This document shows, piece after piece, positions 28,432 to 37,839 of a stretch of DNA of 64,000 nucleotides (position 1 is the stretch's first letter; the number at the start of each line of letters is the position of its first letter). The stretch lies in the NCBI GenBank assembly GCA_025356395.1, contig JANXTA010000005.1:1-64000 (forward strand), read 5' to 3'. The translations under genes and the position numbers were made by a program. Source of the stretch: Betaproteobacteria bacterium. Lineage in GTDB: Bacteria > Pseudomonadota > Gammaproteobacteria > Burkholderiales > Burkholderiaceae_D. Below the pieces are notes generated by a model. It was not told where the DNA came from and searched no databases. It saw nothing but the letters and a program-made list of their open reading frames with translations.

Positions 28432-29094
28432 ATGACCCGAACATCCGGCAACCCACTGTTCGGCGCGCAGTGGCGGAAACCCGTCGACCTGGCTCACGCG
28501 AGCCGCCTCGTCAGCCATGGGCCGACGGTGATGGTCGGCGCGCTGCACGAGGGGCGCCGCAACATCATGGCGGCCGCATGGTCGATGCCGGTCGAGTTCA
28601 CACCGCCGCGCATCGCGATCGTGCTCGACAAGAGCACCTGGACGCGCGAGCTGATCGTCGCGAGCGGCGTGTTGTCGATCATGGTGCCATGTCGCGCATC
28701 GGCGGACCTGGCGTACACGGTGGGCAGCGTAGGCGGCAAGGAGCTCGAAGAGGCTGGCGACGACAAGTTCAGGCGTTACGGCGTCGAGACCTTCGCGGGG
28801 CCTGAACTCGGCCTGCCGTTCGCGACCGACTGCATCGCCTGGCTCGAGTGCCGACTGCTGCGCGAGCCCGGCGTCGACCAGCGCTACGACACATTCTTCT
28901 GCGAGGCCGTGTCGGCGTCGGCCGACACGCGCGTCTTCAGCGACGGCCACTGGACGCTGGCCAGCGCCGCGCCCGACCTGCACACGCTGCACTACATTGC
29001 AGCAGGCACCTTCGCGGTCGCATCGACCACGATCCACGCCACGATGCTGGTCGCCCTCAACCCCGTGGATGATGCTTCGCGTGGATCGCCTTGA
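28432..29094 (+). CDS. flavin reductase-like (FMN-binding split barrel) protein
   Basis: 220 residues. The start GAQWRKPVDLAHASRLVSHGPTVMVGALHEGRRNIMAAAWSMPVEFTPPRIAIVLDKSTWT has the flavin-reductase signature of a split-barrel FMN protein, with ECRLLREP later. Such proteins supply reduced FMN to monooxygenases or bind FMN themselves; partner unknown. Its last 38 bases overlap the end of the convergent xerD gene. Confidence 0.85.
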   Translation: MTRTSGNPLFGAQWRKPVDLAHASRLVSHGPTVMVGALHEGRRNIMAAAWSMPVEFTPPRIAIVLDKSTWTRELIVASGVLSIMVPCRASADLAYTVGSVGGKELEEAGDDKFRRYGVETFAGPELGLPFATDCIAWLECRLLREPGVDQRYDTFFCEAVSASADTRVFSDGHWTLASAAPDLHTLHYIAAGTFAVASTTIHATMLVALNPVDDASRGSP

Positions 29095-30013
29095 GCCGCT
29101 CACGGGCGACGTGCGTGTAGATCTGCGTCGTCGAGATATCGGCGTGGCCGAGCAGTAGTTGCACGACGCGCAGATCGGCGCCGTGGTTCAGCAGGTGGGT
29201 CGCGAAGGCATGGCGCAGCGTGTGCGGCGACAGTGGCGCCGTCACCCCGGCGACGATCGCGTAGCGCTTGATCAGCTTCCAGAACATCTGACGCGACATG
29301 CCGCCTTCGCTCCTTCCCATCCCTTCGCGTCGGCCGGTGATGAACAAGGCATCGAGCGATCGACCGTTCGCGAGCACGGGGCGCGCATCGCGCAGATAGA
29401 CGGCGATCGCCTCGCGGGCCGCGTCGCCCATCGGCACCATCCGTTCCTTGTCGCCCTTGCCGACCACGTGCACGACACCCTGGTCAAGACCGACCATCAC
29501 GGTCCGCAGGCCGACCAGTTCCGAAACCCGGAGGCCGCTGGCGTACATCGTCTCCAGCATGGCGCGATCGCGCAGGCCGAGCGGCGTGGCGGGATCGGGC
29601 GCCGCGATCAGCGCGTCGACCTGCGCCTCCGCCAACACCTTTGGGAAGCGCGGCGGGCGCTTCGCGGTCCGCATGCGGCGCGTGGGATCGATGCGCGCCG
29701 GATCGTTGCGCAGCAGATGCCGGTAGTAGCGACGCAGCACGGCGAGCCGACGATTGGCCGTGCTCGCCTGCGTCGTCGGATGTCGCTCACTGACATAGGT
29801 CGTGAGGTCGTTCTCGTCGGCCGTATCGAGCGCGACGGTCCGCGTCGCGAGCCAGCGCGCGAACAACGTGAGGTCGCGGCGATAGGCGTCGAGCGTGTTC
29901 TTCGCGAGCCCGTCCTCGAGCCAGATCGCATCGCAGAACGCATCGATCGCCGTGAGGCTGCGGCGCAGTTCGGGCGACGTCGAAGGTTCGGGCGAGAAGG
30001 GATCCGCGGTCAT
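29057..30013 (-). CDS. xerD: site-specific tyrosine recombinase XerD
   Basis: 318 residues. Catalytic set Arg162 ([11 protein letters not shown]), Lys186 (GKGDKE), His264 and Arg267 ([12 protein letters not shown]), His290 (LLGHADIS) and nucleophile Tyr299 (TQIYTHV) is complete, with a SAM-like N-terminal domain. With XerC it resolves chromosome dimers at dif. It is divergent from lspA and not linked to any mobile element. Confidence 0.95.
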   Translation of the reverse strand: MTADPFSPEPSTSPELRRSLTAIDAFCDAIWLEDGLAKNTLDAYRRDLTLFARWLATRTVALDTADENDLTTYVSERHPTTQASTANRRLAVLRRYYRHLLRNDPARIDPTRRMRTAKRPPRFPKVLAEAQVDALIAAPDPATPLGLRDRAMLETMYASGLRVSELVGLRTVMVGLDQGVVHVVGKGDKERMVPMGDAAREAIAVYLRDARPVLANGRSLDALFITGRREGMGRSEGGMSRQMFWKLIKRYAIVAGVTAPLSPHTLRHAFATHLLNHGADLRVVQLLLGHADISTTQIYTHVARERLKAIHAKHHPRG

Positions 30014-30101
30014 CGCCGCATTCTGCCGGAGTGCTGCGCCACGGTTATCATGCGGCCCGTCTCGCCTTCCCGCCGCGCTCCAAGAATCAGCCCCGACGTC
30101 G

Positions 30102-30602
30102 ATGCCCAAAGCCTTCCGTTCCAACCGCCGCGGCCTGCTACCCTGGCTCCTCCTGATCGCCGTGGTGATCGTCCTCGACCAGCTCACCAAGGTCGCGATC
30201 ACGCGTCTCTTCGTGTACGGCGAACGCAAGGAGATCCTGCATGGCTTCTTCGACCTGACACTGCTGTTCAACAAAGGTGCGGCCTTCAGCTTCCTGTCGA
30301 GCGCGAGCGGCTGGCAGCGCTGGTTCTTCACTGGCATCGGCATCGTCGCGGCGCTGTTCATCGTCGTGATGCTGACCCGTCATTCATCGCAGAAGCTGTT
30401 CAGCGCCGCACTCGCGCTGATCGCGGGCGGCGCACTCGGCAACGTGATCGATCGACTGATCCACGGCCACGTCATCGACTTCCTTCTTTTCTATCACCGC
30501 GAGTGGGCGTTCCCAGCTTTCAACGTCGCCGACAGCGCGATCACGGTCGGTGCGACGCTGCTGATCGTCGACGAACTGCGACGCGTATTCCGCGCGCGTT
30601 GA
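30102..30602 (+). CDS. lspA: lipoprotein signal peptidase
   Basis: 166 residues with four membrane helices. Cleaves signal peptides of diacylglyceryl-prolipoproteins. The catalytic aspartates are Asp117 (GNVIDRL) and Asp144 (FNVADS), with DQLTK and FNKGAAF also conserved. 28 bases before coaBC in the same direction. Confidence 0.96.
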   Translation: MPKAFRSNRRGLLPWLLLIAVVIVLDQLTKVAITRLFVYGERKEILHGFFDLTLLFNKGAAFSFLSSASGWQRWFFTGIGIVAALFIVVMLTRHSSQKLFSAALALIAGGALGNVIDRLIHGHVIDFLLFYHREWAFPAFNVADSAITVGATLLIVDELRRVFRAR

Positions 30603-30630
30603 GCGGTTGCTTCGCGTAGCATCGAAGGCC

Positions 30631-31833
30631 ATGAACGACCTCGCAGGCAGGCATCTCGTCCTCGGCATGACCGGCGGCATCGCCGCGTACAAGACGGCCG
30701 AACTCGCGCGCCGCCTGCAGGATCACGGCGCGACGGTGCAGGTCGTGATGACCGAAGGCGCGACGCACTTCATCACGCCGGTGACGATGCAGGCCCTCAC
30801 CGGCCGACCGGTCTTCACGGACCAGTGGGACGCGCGCCAGCCCAACAACATGGCGCACATCGACCTGTCGCGAGCAGCCGACGCGATCGTCGTGGTGCCA
30901 GCCTCGGCCGACTTCATCGCCAAGATCGCCCATGGGCTCTGCGACGATCTGCTCACCACGATGTGCGTTGCACGGGCCTGTCCGTTGCTGGTCGTCCCCG
31001 CGATGAACCTGCAGATGTGGGCGCATCCCGCGACCCAGCGCAACGCCCGGCAGATCGCGGACGACGGCGTCGTCGTGCTCGGCCCCGCATCGGGCGACCA
31101 GGCGTGCGGTGAGATCGGTAGCGGACGCATGCTCGAGCCCGACGAGATCCTCGACGACCTGATCGCATTCTTCCAGCCGAAGCCGATGCGCGGGCGTCGC
31201 GTGCTGATCACGGCCGGCCCGACCCGCGAACCGATCGATCCGGTGCGCGCGATCACCAATCACTCGTCCGGCAAGATGGGCTACGCGATCGCGCGGGCCG
31301 CGCACGAGGCCGGTGCCGAGGTCACGCTGGTGTCTGGACCGACGGCCCTCGCCACACCGCGCGGCGTCGTCCGCATCGACGTCGAGACCGCCCGCCAGAT
31401 GTATGACGTGGTAATGCGCGAAGTAGCCGGAGCCGACTGCTTCATCGCGGTCGCGGCGGTGGCCGACTGGCATGTGATCGATGCCTCGGAACACAAGCTG
31501 AAGAAGGCGGGCGTCGGCAGCGACGGACCCATCCTCAAGTTCGCGCAGAACCCCGACATCCTGGCCGCGGTCGCCGCCCGTCCCACCGCTCCCTACTGCG
31601 TCGGCTTCGCGGCCGAGACCGAGGATCTGCATGCCAACGCCGAGTCCAAGCTCGCGCGGAAGAAGGTGCAACTGATCGTCGGCAATCATGCGCACGAAGC
31701 CTTTGGGCGCGACGACAATGCATTGACGTTGTACGACGCGCGCGGGCGCACAACGCTCGAACGCGCCGACAAGCTGGTGCTCGCCAGGCAACTGGTCGCA
31801 GCGATCGCCGAACGCATGGCGACCGCTTCGTGA
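30631..31833 (+). CDS. coaBC: bifunctional phosphopantothenoylcysteine decarboxylase/synthetase
   Basis: 400 residues. N-terminal flavoprotein half (CoaC): GMTGGIAAYKTAEL, the catalytic His in NMAHIDLSR, and PAMNLQMW; C-terminal half (CoaB): ITAGPTREPIDPVRAITNHSSGKMGYAIA and the nucleotide-binding VSGPT. Two consecutive steps of coenzyme A synthesis. TAGCAT lies eight bases before the ATG at 30631, so an additional near-leaderless start inside the lspA-coaBC unit is possible. Confidence 0.96.
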   Translation: MNDLAGRHLVLGMTGGIAAYKTAELARRLQDHGATVQVVMTEGATHFITPVTMQALTGRPVFTDQWDARQPNNMAHIDLSRAADAIVVVPASADFIAKIAHGLCDDLLTTMCVARACPLLVVPAMNLQMWAHPATQRNARQIADDGVVVLGPASGDQACGEIGSGRMLEPDEILDDLIAFFQPKPMRGRRVLITAGPTREPIDPVRAITNHSSGKMGYAIARAAHEAGAEVTLVSGPTALATPRGVVRIDVETARQMYDVVMREVAGADCFIAVAAVADWHVIDASEHKLKKAGVGSDGPILKFAQNPDILAAVAARPTAPYCVGFAAETEDLHANAESKLARKKVQLIVGNHAHEAFGRDDNALTLYDARGRTTLERADKLVLARQLVAAIAERMATAS

Positions 31834-31855
31834 CCCTACCGACTGAGGGATCGCG

Positions 31856-32365
31856 ATGATCGCGTTCGACAACGGCCCGGCCAACGGCGACTACGTCCGC
31901 TACATCGACGACCTGATGAAGAGCGCCGCCATCGCGGCCTCGGCCGGCGTGCTCACCAGCAACGACACCGGCAGCGGCACGCTCGGCCGCACGCGCGATC
32001 GACTCGCCGCGCGAAGGGGAACATCCGGCGAATGGATGCCCGCTGCGGGCACGGTCGAGCATCAGGCTCGTCAGGACGCGGTGCAGACCGGCTTCGTGCC
32101 GCAGGTCGCGCCGACCGCGAGGGCCACCGCCGCAGCGGCCATCGCCTCCGCGCTGATGAGCGGCCAGATGGGTGGGCGAGGCGCCCTGGCGACGCACACG
32201 AAGGTCGGGTTGGTCGCCATCGCGTTCGGCATCGTGCTGGTGCTGGTCGGCTTCTTCTGGGCGCCGCTCAACATCATCCTGATGGCCGGCGGCGCCGCGT
32301 TGATCGCATGGGCGGTCCGCATGATGCGCGACGCCTCGGCACGGCTTACGTCGACGCGCGTCTAG
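31856..32365 (+). CDS. hypothetical membrane protein, 169 aa
   Basis: The first ~110 residues are soluble and rich in Ala, Gly and Arg, with no recognisable domain. Near the C-terminus two hydrophobic segments (KVGLVAIAFGIVLVLVGFFW and NIILMAGGAALIAWAVRMM) form a likely hairpin in the inner membrane. It lies between coaBC and a luciferase-like gene (3-base gap to the latter). Function unknown. Confidence 0.7.
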   Translation: MIAFDNGPANGDYVRYIDDLMKSAAIAASAGVLTSNDTGSGTLGRTRDRLAARRGTSGEWMPAAGTVEHQARQDAVQTGFVPQVAPTARATAAAAIASALMSGQMGGRGALATHTKVGLVAIAFGIVLVLVGFFWAPLNIILMAGGAALIAWAVRMMRDASARLTSTRV

Positions 32366-32368
32366 CTC

Positions 32369-33424
32369 ATGACGCGCCGCGCCGCGCTTTCCATCCTCGA
32401 CCAGACCCCGGTCGTTTCAGGCCACAGCGTGGCCGATGCCATCGCCGCGACGATCGAACTCGCGAGCCTCGGCGACGACCTGGGCTATACGCGCTTCTGG
32501 TGTGCCGAGCATCACGGCCTGCGTGCGGTGGCGAACCCGGCGCCCGAGGTGATGCTCGCCCGCATCGGCGCGTCGACCCATCGCATCCGCATCGGATCCG
32601 GCGGCGTGATGCTGCCCTACTACAGCCCGTTCAAGCTAGCCGAGCAGTTCCTGATGCTCGAGGCGCTGTACCCCAACCGCGTCGATCTCGGCGTCGGACG
32701 CGCACCCGGCGGAGATCAGCGCACGGCCCAGGCCGTCGCAGCGGGCAGCTACAACCGCGGCGAACTGTTCCCGCAACAGGCCGAGGATTTGATGGCGATG
32801 CTGTGCGCGCCCGGCACGGCGCAGCTGCCCGAGGACCATCCGGCCTACGGGGTCGTGCTGCAGCCGGTCGTGGCGACGCGGCCCGAGTTGTGGATGCTGG
32901 GGTCTTCGGACTTCGGCGGCGCACTGGCCGCGCAGCTCGGGTATCGCTTCGCGTTCGCGCACTTCATCAACGCGCATGGCGGGGCCGGCGTCGCGCGCGC
33001 CTACCGCAAAGACTACGTGCCGCGCACCGGCGCGGCATCGCAACGGCCTTACTGCGCGGTCGCGGTGTTCGCGATCTGCGCAGACACGGTCGACGAAGCC
33101 AACGCACTCGCACGGTCCGTGGACCTGCGTCGATTGCAGATGGCCTTCGGCGTCAACGCGCCGATCCCGAGCCTCGACGAGGCGCGCGACCTGTTCGCCA
33201 GCGACCGGCTGGGTCCGCATGAGTACGCGATCATCGAACGCGAACGGCCGCACAGCATCATCGGACCGCCCGAAGTCGTGGCCGAGCGGCTGCTGCAGAT
33301 CCAGCAGGACTTCGCGGCCGACGAGATCGTCGTGTTGACCGTGGCCGGCAGCTATGCGGCCCGCCTGCGTTCCTACGAGTTGCTGGCCGAAGCCTTCGAG
33401 CTCTCGTCGACCGCGACCGCCTGA
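32369..33424 (+). CDS. luciferase-like (LLM class) flavin monooxygenase
   Basis: 351 residues, TIM-barrel of the bacterial luciferase family: [52 protein letters not shown] and the [13 protein letters not shown] flavin region. It is closest in style to the YhbW-like alkanal-monooxygenase-like group, which has no settled substrate. It needs reduced FMN; the flavin reductase-like gene at 28432 is a possible but unlinked partner. Dut follows 17 bases later. Confidence 0.9.
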   Translation: MTRRAALSILDQTPVVSGHSVADAIAATIELASLGDDLGYTRFWCAEHHGLRAVANPAPEVMLARIGASTHRIRIGSGGVMLPYYSPFKLAEQFLMLEALYPNRVDLGVGRAPGGDQRTAQAVAAGSYNRGELFPQQAEDLMAMLCAPGTAQLPEDHPAYGVVLQPVVATRPELWMLGSSDFGGALAAQLGYRFAFAHFINAHGGAGVARAYRKDYVPRTGAASQRPYCAVAVFAICADTVDEANALARSVDLRRLQMAFGVNAPIPSLDEARDLFASDRLGPHEYAIIERERPHSIIGPPEVVAERLLQIQQDFAADEIVVLTVAGSYAARLRSYELLAEAFELSSTATA

Positions 33425-33441
33425 GCGTCGTTCAAATAGCC

Positions 33442-33888
33442 ATGAAGCTCGCAGTCCGCATCCTCGACCCGCGCATCGCGGACCGCATGCCGCAGTACGC
33501 GACGCCGGGCAGCGCCGGCCTCGACCTGCGTGCGTTGATCGACGACGCGATGACGCTTGCGCCCGGCGACACGGTGCTGGTGCCGACCGGCCTCGCCATC
33601 CACATCGAGGACGCGGGCTATGCGGCGATGATCCTGCCGCGCTCCGGACTGGGTCACAAGCACGGCATCGTGCTCGGCAACTTGGTGGGCCTGATCGACT
33701 CGGACTACCAGGGCCAGTTGATGGTGAGCCTGTGGAATCGGGGTCGCGAGTCCTTCACGCTCGAGCCCTTCGAGCGCATCGCGCAACTGGTGATCGTGCC
33801 AGTCGTGCAGGCCACGCTGCAGATCGTCGAGGCGTTCGGGACATCGGATCGGGGCGCCGGGGGGTTCGGAAGTTCCGGTCGCACATGA
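33442..33888 (+). CDS. dut: deoxyuridine 5'-triphosphate nucleotidohydrolase
   Basis: 148 residues, trimeric dUTPase. The five motifs are visible, including [11 protein letters not shown] (1), [11 protein letters not shown] (2), [11 protein letters not shown] with catalytic Asp (3), ERIAQLV (4) and the C-terminal [10 protein letters not shown] (5). Hydrolyses dUTP, keeping uracil out of DNA and supplying dUMP. The coaBC-dut proximity is shared with E. coli. Confidence 0.97.
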   Translation: MKLAVRILDPRIADRMPQYATPGSAGLDLRALIDDAMTLAPGDTVLVPTGLAIHIEDAGYAAMILPRSGLGHKHGIVLGNLVGLIDSDYQGQLMVSLWNRGRESFTLEPFERIAQLVIVPVVQATLQIVEAFGTSDRGAGGFGSSGRT

Positions 33889-33934
33889 GACGTTCGCCTA
33901 TGAACCTTGATCGCGTATCGGCGATCCTACGGCC

Positions 33935-35962
33935 ATGGCCTCGACCCCCAGCAACTCTCGACCCCATCGACGACTCTCCTGGTGGTGGGCACTGCCTGTC
34001 GTCCTGCTCCTGATCCTCGTCTCCTTCCTGTTCCCCTGGAAACTCAACTTCCTGCGCGACACGATCGCGCAGAAGGTCCAGGACGGCACGGGACGCAGCT
34101 TCGCGGTCAAGGGCGATATCTGGCTCTATTGGCTGCAGGGCCCGCGCGTCACGATCGACGGACTGCAACTCGGCAACCCCTCTTGGGCATCGACACCGCA
34201 GATGGCGGTGATCGATCACGTCGATGCGAAGGTTTCCTTCGCCAACCTGCTGCACAAGCGGGTCGTACTCACCAGCCTCGACGTCGTGGAGCCGGTCGTC
34301 AATCTCGAAGAAGGGCCGGAAGGCAAACGCAGCTGGTACTTCGACAAGGAGCAGAGCGACTCGAGCAGCACCGTCGTGATCGAGCAGATGGCCGTCGAGC
34401 AGGGCCACATCGGCTACGTCGTGAAGAGCAAGGACACCGACGTGCAGGCCGATTTGGCGACGCTCACGGGTGCCAACGTAGGCACGCAGGCCAACGGCTC
34501 GACCAACGGCATCGGCGTGAAGGCGACGGGCAAGTGGAACGGACTCAAGCTCGACGTGGAAGCGAAGGGCGGCGACCTGCTGAAGCTCAAGGACCTCGAC
34601 ACCACCTATCCCATCAACGTGATGGCATCGATCGGGTCCAGCCGCGTGTCGGCCGACGGCACCGTAACGGGCATCGCGCGGTTGAAGGCGGCCGACCTGC
34701 AGGTGTCGCTGGCCGGTACCAACCTCGCGGAGTGGTATCGCATCGTCGGCGTCGGCCTGCCCGAAACCCCGCCGTACCAGACCAAGGGACACGTCGTGAT
34801 CGCGGATGGTGTCTATCGCTACGACGACTTCACCGGCAAGGTGGGCACGAGCGACATCGGCGGGTCGGTGGCTTTCGAGAAACGCGAGCCACGGCCTTTC
34901 GTGTCGGGCACGCTGGTGTCGAACAACCTCGACCTCAACGACCTCGCGCCGATGACCGGCAAGAAGCTCGAGCCGGTCGTGGCACCGAAGATCACCGACG
35001 CGACCAAGCCGCAGAAGCTGATGCCGCAGCAGACCTTCAGCACCGAGAAGTGGAACACGCTCGACGCCGACGTGCGCTTCAACGCGAAGAGCATCAAGAA
35101 CGCCGGCGCGATCCCGTTCGACAACCTCGAGATCCACGCGACGATGAACGATCGCGTGCTGGCCTTCACGCCGCTCACCTTCGGCTTCGCCAACGGCAAG
35201 ATGGGCGGCGACTTCCGCTTCGACGGCAGCGCGACGCCGATGCATGCGACGGTCGATGCGAGGTTTTCGGACCTGTCGCTCGCGCGCCTCACGCCGAAGG
35301 TGATCAAGACGTCCAAGGCGTCGCTCGGACGTCTCAACGGGGCGTTCAAGGTCGACGGTCGCGGCAACTCGATCGCGACGATGATGGCCACGTCGAACGG
35401 CACCGCGCAGATCGCGATGGGACGCGGCGAGTCGAGTTCCCTGCTGCTGGAACTGGTCGGGCTGCAGGGCCCGCAGGTCGTGCGCTACCTGCTCGGCGAC
35501 CAGAATTCGAAGATCAACTGCGCTCTCGCCGACTTCCAGATCGCCAACGGCGACATGGCGACGCAGACCTCGCTGATCGACACCGACATCAACGTGATCA
35601 CGATCGTCGGCAATGCGGACTTCAAGACCGAGAAGATGGAATTCCGCATCACACCGCTGCCGAAGAAGAAGAGCATCGTCGTGCTGCGCACGCCGTACAA
35701 CGTGGACGGCACGTTCGCGAACCCGAGCGTGCTGCCCGCATTCGGACCACTCGCGGCACGGGTGGGCGGCGCGGTCGCTCTCGGCCTGATCAATCCGCTG
35801 GCCGCCTTGGTCCCGCTGATCGAAACCGGGCCGGGTCAGGACAACGACTGCAGCGCGCTGCTCGCGAAGGTGAAAGGCGCGCCAGTGAAGGACACCGACA
35901 CCACCGGGCAGCTCAGGCCGGCGCCCAGGAGCAAGCCGGTGGCACGGGCCAGCGCCGGCTAA
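33935..35962 (+). CDS. AsmA-family protein
   Basis: 675 residues. One N-terminal membrane helix (WWWALPVVLLLILVSFLFPW) anchors a long periplasmic region. The start RDTIAQKVQDGTGRSFAVKGDIWLYWLQGPRVTIDGLQLGNPSW is the AsmA N-terminal domain; an AsmA-like C-terminal repeat follows (LADFQIANGDMATQTSLIDTDINVITIVGNADFKTEKM). Such proteins are thought to bridge phospholipids between the membranes. The last four bases overlap the convergent tusA-like gene. Confidence 0.88.
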   Translation: MASTPSNSRPHRRLSWWWALPVVLLLILVSFLFPWKLNFLRDTIAQKVQDGTGRSFAVKGDIWLYWLQGPRVTIDGLQLGNPSWASTPQMAVIDHVDAKVSFANLLHKRVVLTSLDVVEPVVNLEEGPEGKRSWYFDKEQSDSSSTVVIEQMAVEQGHIGYVVKSKDTDVQADLATLTGANVGTQANGSTNGIGVKATGKWNGLKLDVEAKGGDLLKLKDLDTTYPINVMASIGSSRVSADGTVTGIARLKAADLQVSLAGTNLAEWYRIVGVGLPETPPYQTKGHVVIADGVYRYDDFTGKVGTSDIGGSVAFEKREPRPFVSGTLVSNNLDLNDLAPMTGKKLEPVVAPKITDATKPQKLMPQQTFSTEKWNTLDADVRFNAKSIKNAGAIPFDNLEIHATMNDRVLAFTPLTFGFANGKMGGDFRFDGSATPMHATVDARFSDLSLARLTPKVIKTSKASLGRLNGAFKVDGRGNSIATMMATSNGTAQIAMGRGESSSLLLELVGLQGPQVVRYLLGDQNSKINCALADFQIANGDMATQTSLIDTDINVITIVGNADFKTEKMEFRITPLPKKKSIVVLRTPYNVDGTFANPSVLPAFGPLAARVGGAVALGLINPLAALVPLIETGPGQDNDCSALLAKVKGAPVKDTDTTGQLRPAPRSKPVARASAG

Positions 35963-36195
35963 CGACGCCGCATCACGTGGGACCAGACGGTCCCGATCTG
36001 GGTCTGGGCAACGAGTTCATTGCCGGTCTGGCGCGAGAAGGCCTGGAAGTCGCGGACTGATCCCGGATCGGTCGCCAGCACGCGCAACAACTTGCCACTG
36101 CCCAGAGCCGACAAGGCCTTCTTGGCACGCAGGATCGGCAGCGGGCAGGCGAGGCCACGGGCATCCACTTCGGCATCGATGGTCAGTTCGGTCAT
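35959..36195 (-). CDS. TusA/SirA-like sulfur-carrier family protein
   Basis: 78 residues. The CPxP box in ARGLACPLPILRAKKALSALG provides the sulfur-accepting Cys. The two-layer fold continues through LLRVLATDPGSVRDFQAFSRQTGNEL. TusA itself relays sulfur for tRNA thiolation; several paralogues exist, so the specific role is open. It is the last gene of the minus-strand run that begins with alaS, 30 bases after the NUDIX gene. Confidence 0.9.
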   Translation of the reverse strand: MTELTIDAEVDARGLACPLPILRAKKALSALGSGKLLRVLATDPGSVRDFQAFSRQTGNELVAQTQIGTVWSHVMRRR

Positions 36196-36225
36196 GATCG
36201 GATCAGGTGTCGGTGAACATTGGGT

Positions 36226-36771
36226 TCACGATTGAGGGGAGGTTTCCTGCACGGGTCGGGCGGGCAGATCGATAAACTCGACCTCCAGTCCGCGAACCCG
36301 CATCCAGTCGGCCATCGCGTAGCCCGTACCCGCGCGCCACGGTCTCAATCGCTCCGGCGCGACGAGGCGGAATTCGGCTAGTTCCTCGTTCAATGCGATC
36401 GTGCCGCTGGCCTCGACATGATAGGCGATGATCAATTCGTTCTTTCGCATGAACTCGTAGACGCCGATCAACGTCATGCGGTCGACGTCGAGGTTGGTCT
36501 CCTCCTTCAGTTCGCGCGCCATGCCCTGCTCGGGCGTCTCGTCGGCTTCGAGGAAGCCTGTGATCAACGCGAACATCCCATTGGTCCACGCGGCGTCGCG
36601 GGCCAGCAGGATGCGCCCCTCGACCTCGACCAGCGCCGCCAGCACCGGCAACGGATTGTTCCAGTGCGTGAAGTGGCCCTTCGGGCACGCGACCCGCAGG
36701 CGACCGCCGGTGTCGCGCGGCTCGAGCGGCGTGGCGCACTCGGGACAGAACTTCCAGGTCGACGCGGTCAT
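36226..36771 (-). CDS. NUDIX hydrolase with N-terminal zinc ribbon
   Basis: 181 residues. An N-terminal Cys pair (FCPECATPLEP) plus a later Cys (VACPKGH) gives a NudC-like zinc ribbon. The Nudix box reads GFLEADETPEQGMARELKEET, matching GX5EX7REUXEE in spacing. It should hydrolyse an NADH-like dinucleotide or other nucleoside diphosphate linkage. It is shorter than NudC (~257 aa). The start overlaps the lipoprotein stop by four bases. Confidence 0.9.
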   Translation of the reverse strand: MTASTWKFCPECATPLEPRDTGGRLRVACPKGHFTHWNNPLPVLAALVEVEGRILLARDAAWTNGMFALITGFLEADETPEQGMARELKEETNLDVDRMTLIGVYEFMRKNELIIAYHVEASGTIALNEELAEFRLVAPERLRPWRAGTGYAMADWMRVRGLEVEFIDLPARPVQETSPQS

Positions 36772-36977
36772 GGTGCGGGCTTGGGGTCCTTGTCGCTGCC
36801 GAGCATGGCATCGGCGGCCTTGCCGACACCTTTGCCGACGATCTTCACGGTGCCGATGGCCGCGTCCGCGGCCACGCCGACGGTCTTGACCGCGACCGTG
36901 GCCACCGTGTCGACGACGGCGACCACGGCGCAGCCAGCGAGGCACACGAGCGTGGCGAGAACGACGATGGCTCGCAT
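36768..36977 (-). CDS. small lipoprotein, 69 aa
   Basis: MRAIVVLATLVCLAGCAVVAV contains a lipobox (LAGC). The mature part is a small Ala/Val/Gly-rich hydrophobic peptide ending in DKDPKPAP. The ATG at 36977 has AAGGAG five bases upstream; a GTG at 36983 is an alternative. The gene overlaps the NUDIX start (ATGA) and follows a GNAT gene by two bases, so it belongs to the alaS operon. Function unknown. Confidence 0.75.
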   Translation of the reverse strand: MRAIVVLATLVCLAGCAVVAVVDTVATVAVKTVGVAADAAIGTVKIVGKGVGKAADAMLGSDKDPKPAP

Positions 36978-36979
36978 GA

Positions 36980-37552
36980 TCACTCCTTGATTGCGGTCGG
37001 CAGCATCGGCGGCCGGGGATGGAGCCGCGCCATCGCGAACGCATCGACGTACGCGCCGTCACGCAGCGCGTACGCGCGATGCGTGCCTTCGACCACGAAG
37101 CCGAAGCGACGGTAGAGCGCCAGCGCGACGACGTTGTCGACGAACACCGTCAGCTCGATACGAAGCACGTTCATCCAGTTGTCTGCGCGATCGATCGCCG
37201 CGTGCATCAACGCTGTCCCGATGCCACGACCTTGCCAGTCGTCGCGGATGTTCATGCCGATACCCATCGCGTGACGGCGTCGCGGCGACGTGCCCGACGG
37301 CTGCAGGCCGATGTCGCCGATCACCTCGAAGCGGTCGGGGGTTGCGGGCTCGCAGACTTCGGCGACCAGCAATACGCCGTCGCTCGACACCTTGGCGAGC
37401 CGCTCACGCCAGCCTTCGACCGACGGCATCGGCAATTGCAGCGTGTTGCTGTAAGCCCCGACGGTGCCGATCGCGCGTGCCAGCGCCGCGTGGTCCGACG
37501 GTTCCGCGCGACGGATGCGCAAGTGCGCGGGATCGATGCGCGGCGCCCCCAT
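36980..37552 (-). CDS. GNAT-family N-acetyltransferase
   Basis: 190 residues. The acetyl-CoA-binding motif A is MGIGMNIRDDWQGRGIGTALM, with the RGIGTAL pyrophosphate loop. A NVVALALYRRFGFVVEGTHRAY motif B follows. Style is close to the PhnO/YhhY-like small-molecule acetyltransferases. It begins two bases after the previous stop in a tightly packed operon with alaS. Substrate unknown. Confidence 0.88.
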   Translation of the reverse strand: MGAPRIDPAHLRIRRAEPSDHAALARAIGTVGAYSNTLQLPMPSVEGWRERLAKVSSDGVLLVAEVCEPATPDRFEVIGDIGLQPSGTSPRRRHAMGIGMNIRDDWQGRGIGTALMHAAIDRADNWMNVLRIELTVFVDNVVALALYRRFGFVVEGTHRAYALRDGAYVDAFAMARLHPRPPMLPTAIKE

Positions 37553-37554
37553 CG

Positions 37555-37839
37555 TCAGCGCGACTTGCCGCCCAGCGAGCCGCGGTTGTAGTCGGGGTCG
37601 CCGGGCTTGATCTTGCGACCGAAGCCGAGGATGCCGCCCTGCTCCAGCGACTTCTCCTTGTTGTAGGCCTCCACCGCGGGTCGCGCCGCCTCGGCCTTCT
37701 TCGCGTCGACGAATTCCCAGCGCCCGGTGGGGAACAGCCGGATGCGATCGCCCTTGGCCGTGGTGCCTTCGAGCGGCGGCTCGTCGGCCGCGAAAGCCGC
37801 GCACGATACGAGTGCCATGAGGAGCGCGATCAGCCGCAT
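37555..37839 (-). CDS. small exported hypothetical protein, 94 aa
   Basis: A signal peptide ([19 protein letters not shown]) is followed by a short mature protein with TTAKGDRIRLFPTGRWEFVDAKKAEAARP and a Gly/Lys-rich end. The first half resembles a small beta-rich domain found in several beta-proteobacterial exported proteins, but I cannot name it. Its ATG overlaps the alaS stop by one base (TGATG), so translation is coupled to alaS. Confidence 0.75.
   Translation of the reverse strand: MRLIALLMALVSCAAFAADEPPLEGTTAKGDRIRLFPTGRWEFVDAKKAEAARPAVEAYNKEKSLEQGGILGFGRKIKPGDPDYNRGSLGGKSR

Noticed and set aside
29057-30013. Tyrosine recombinase as the integrase of a mobile element
   Set aside because: Length, catalytic motifs and neighbours (lspA) fit chromosomal XerD; no attachment repeats or element genes are nearby.
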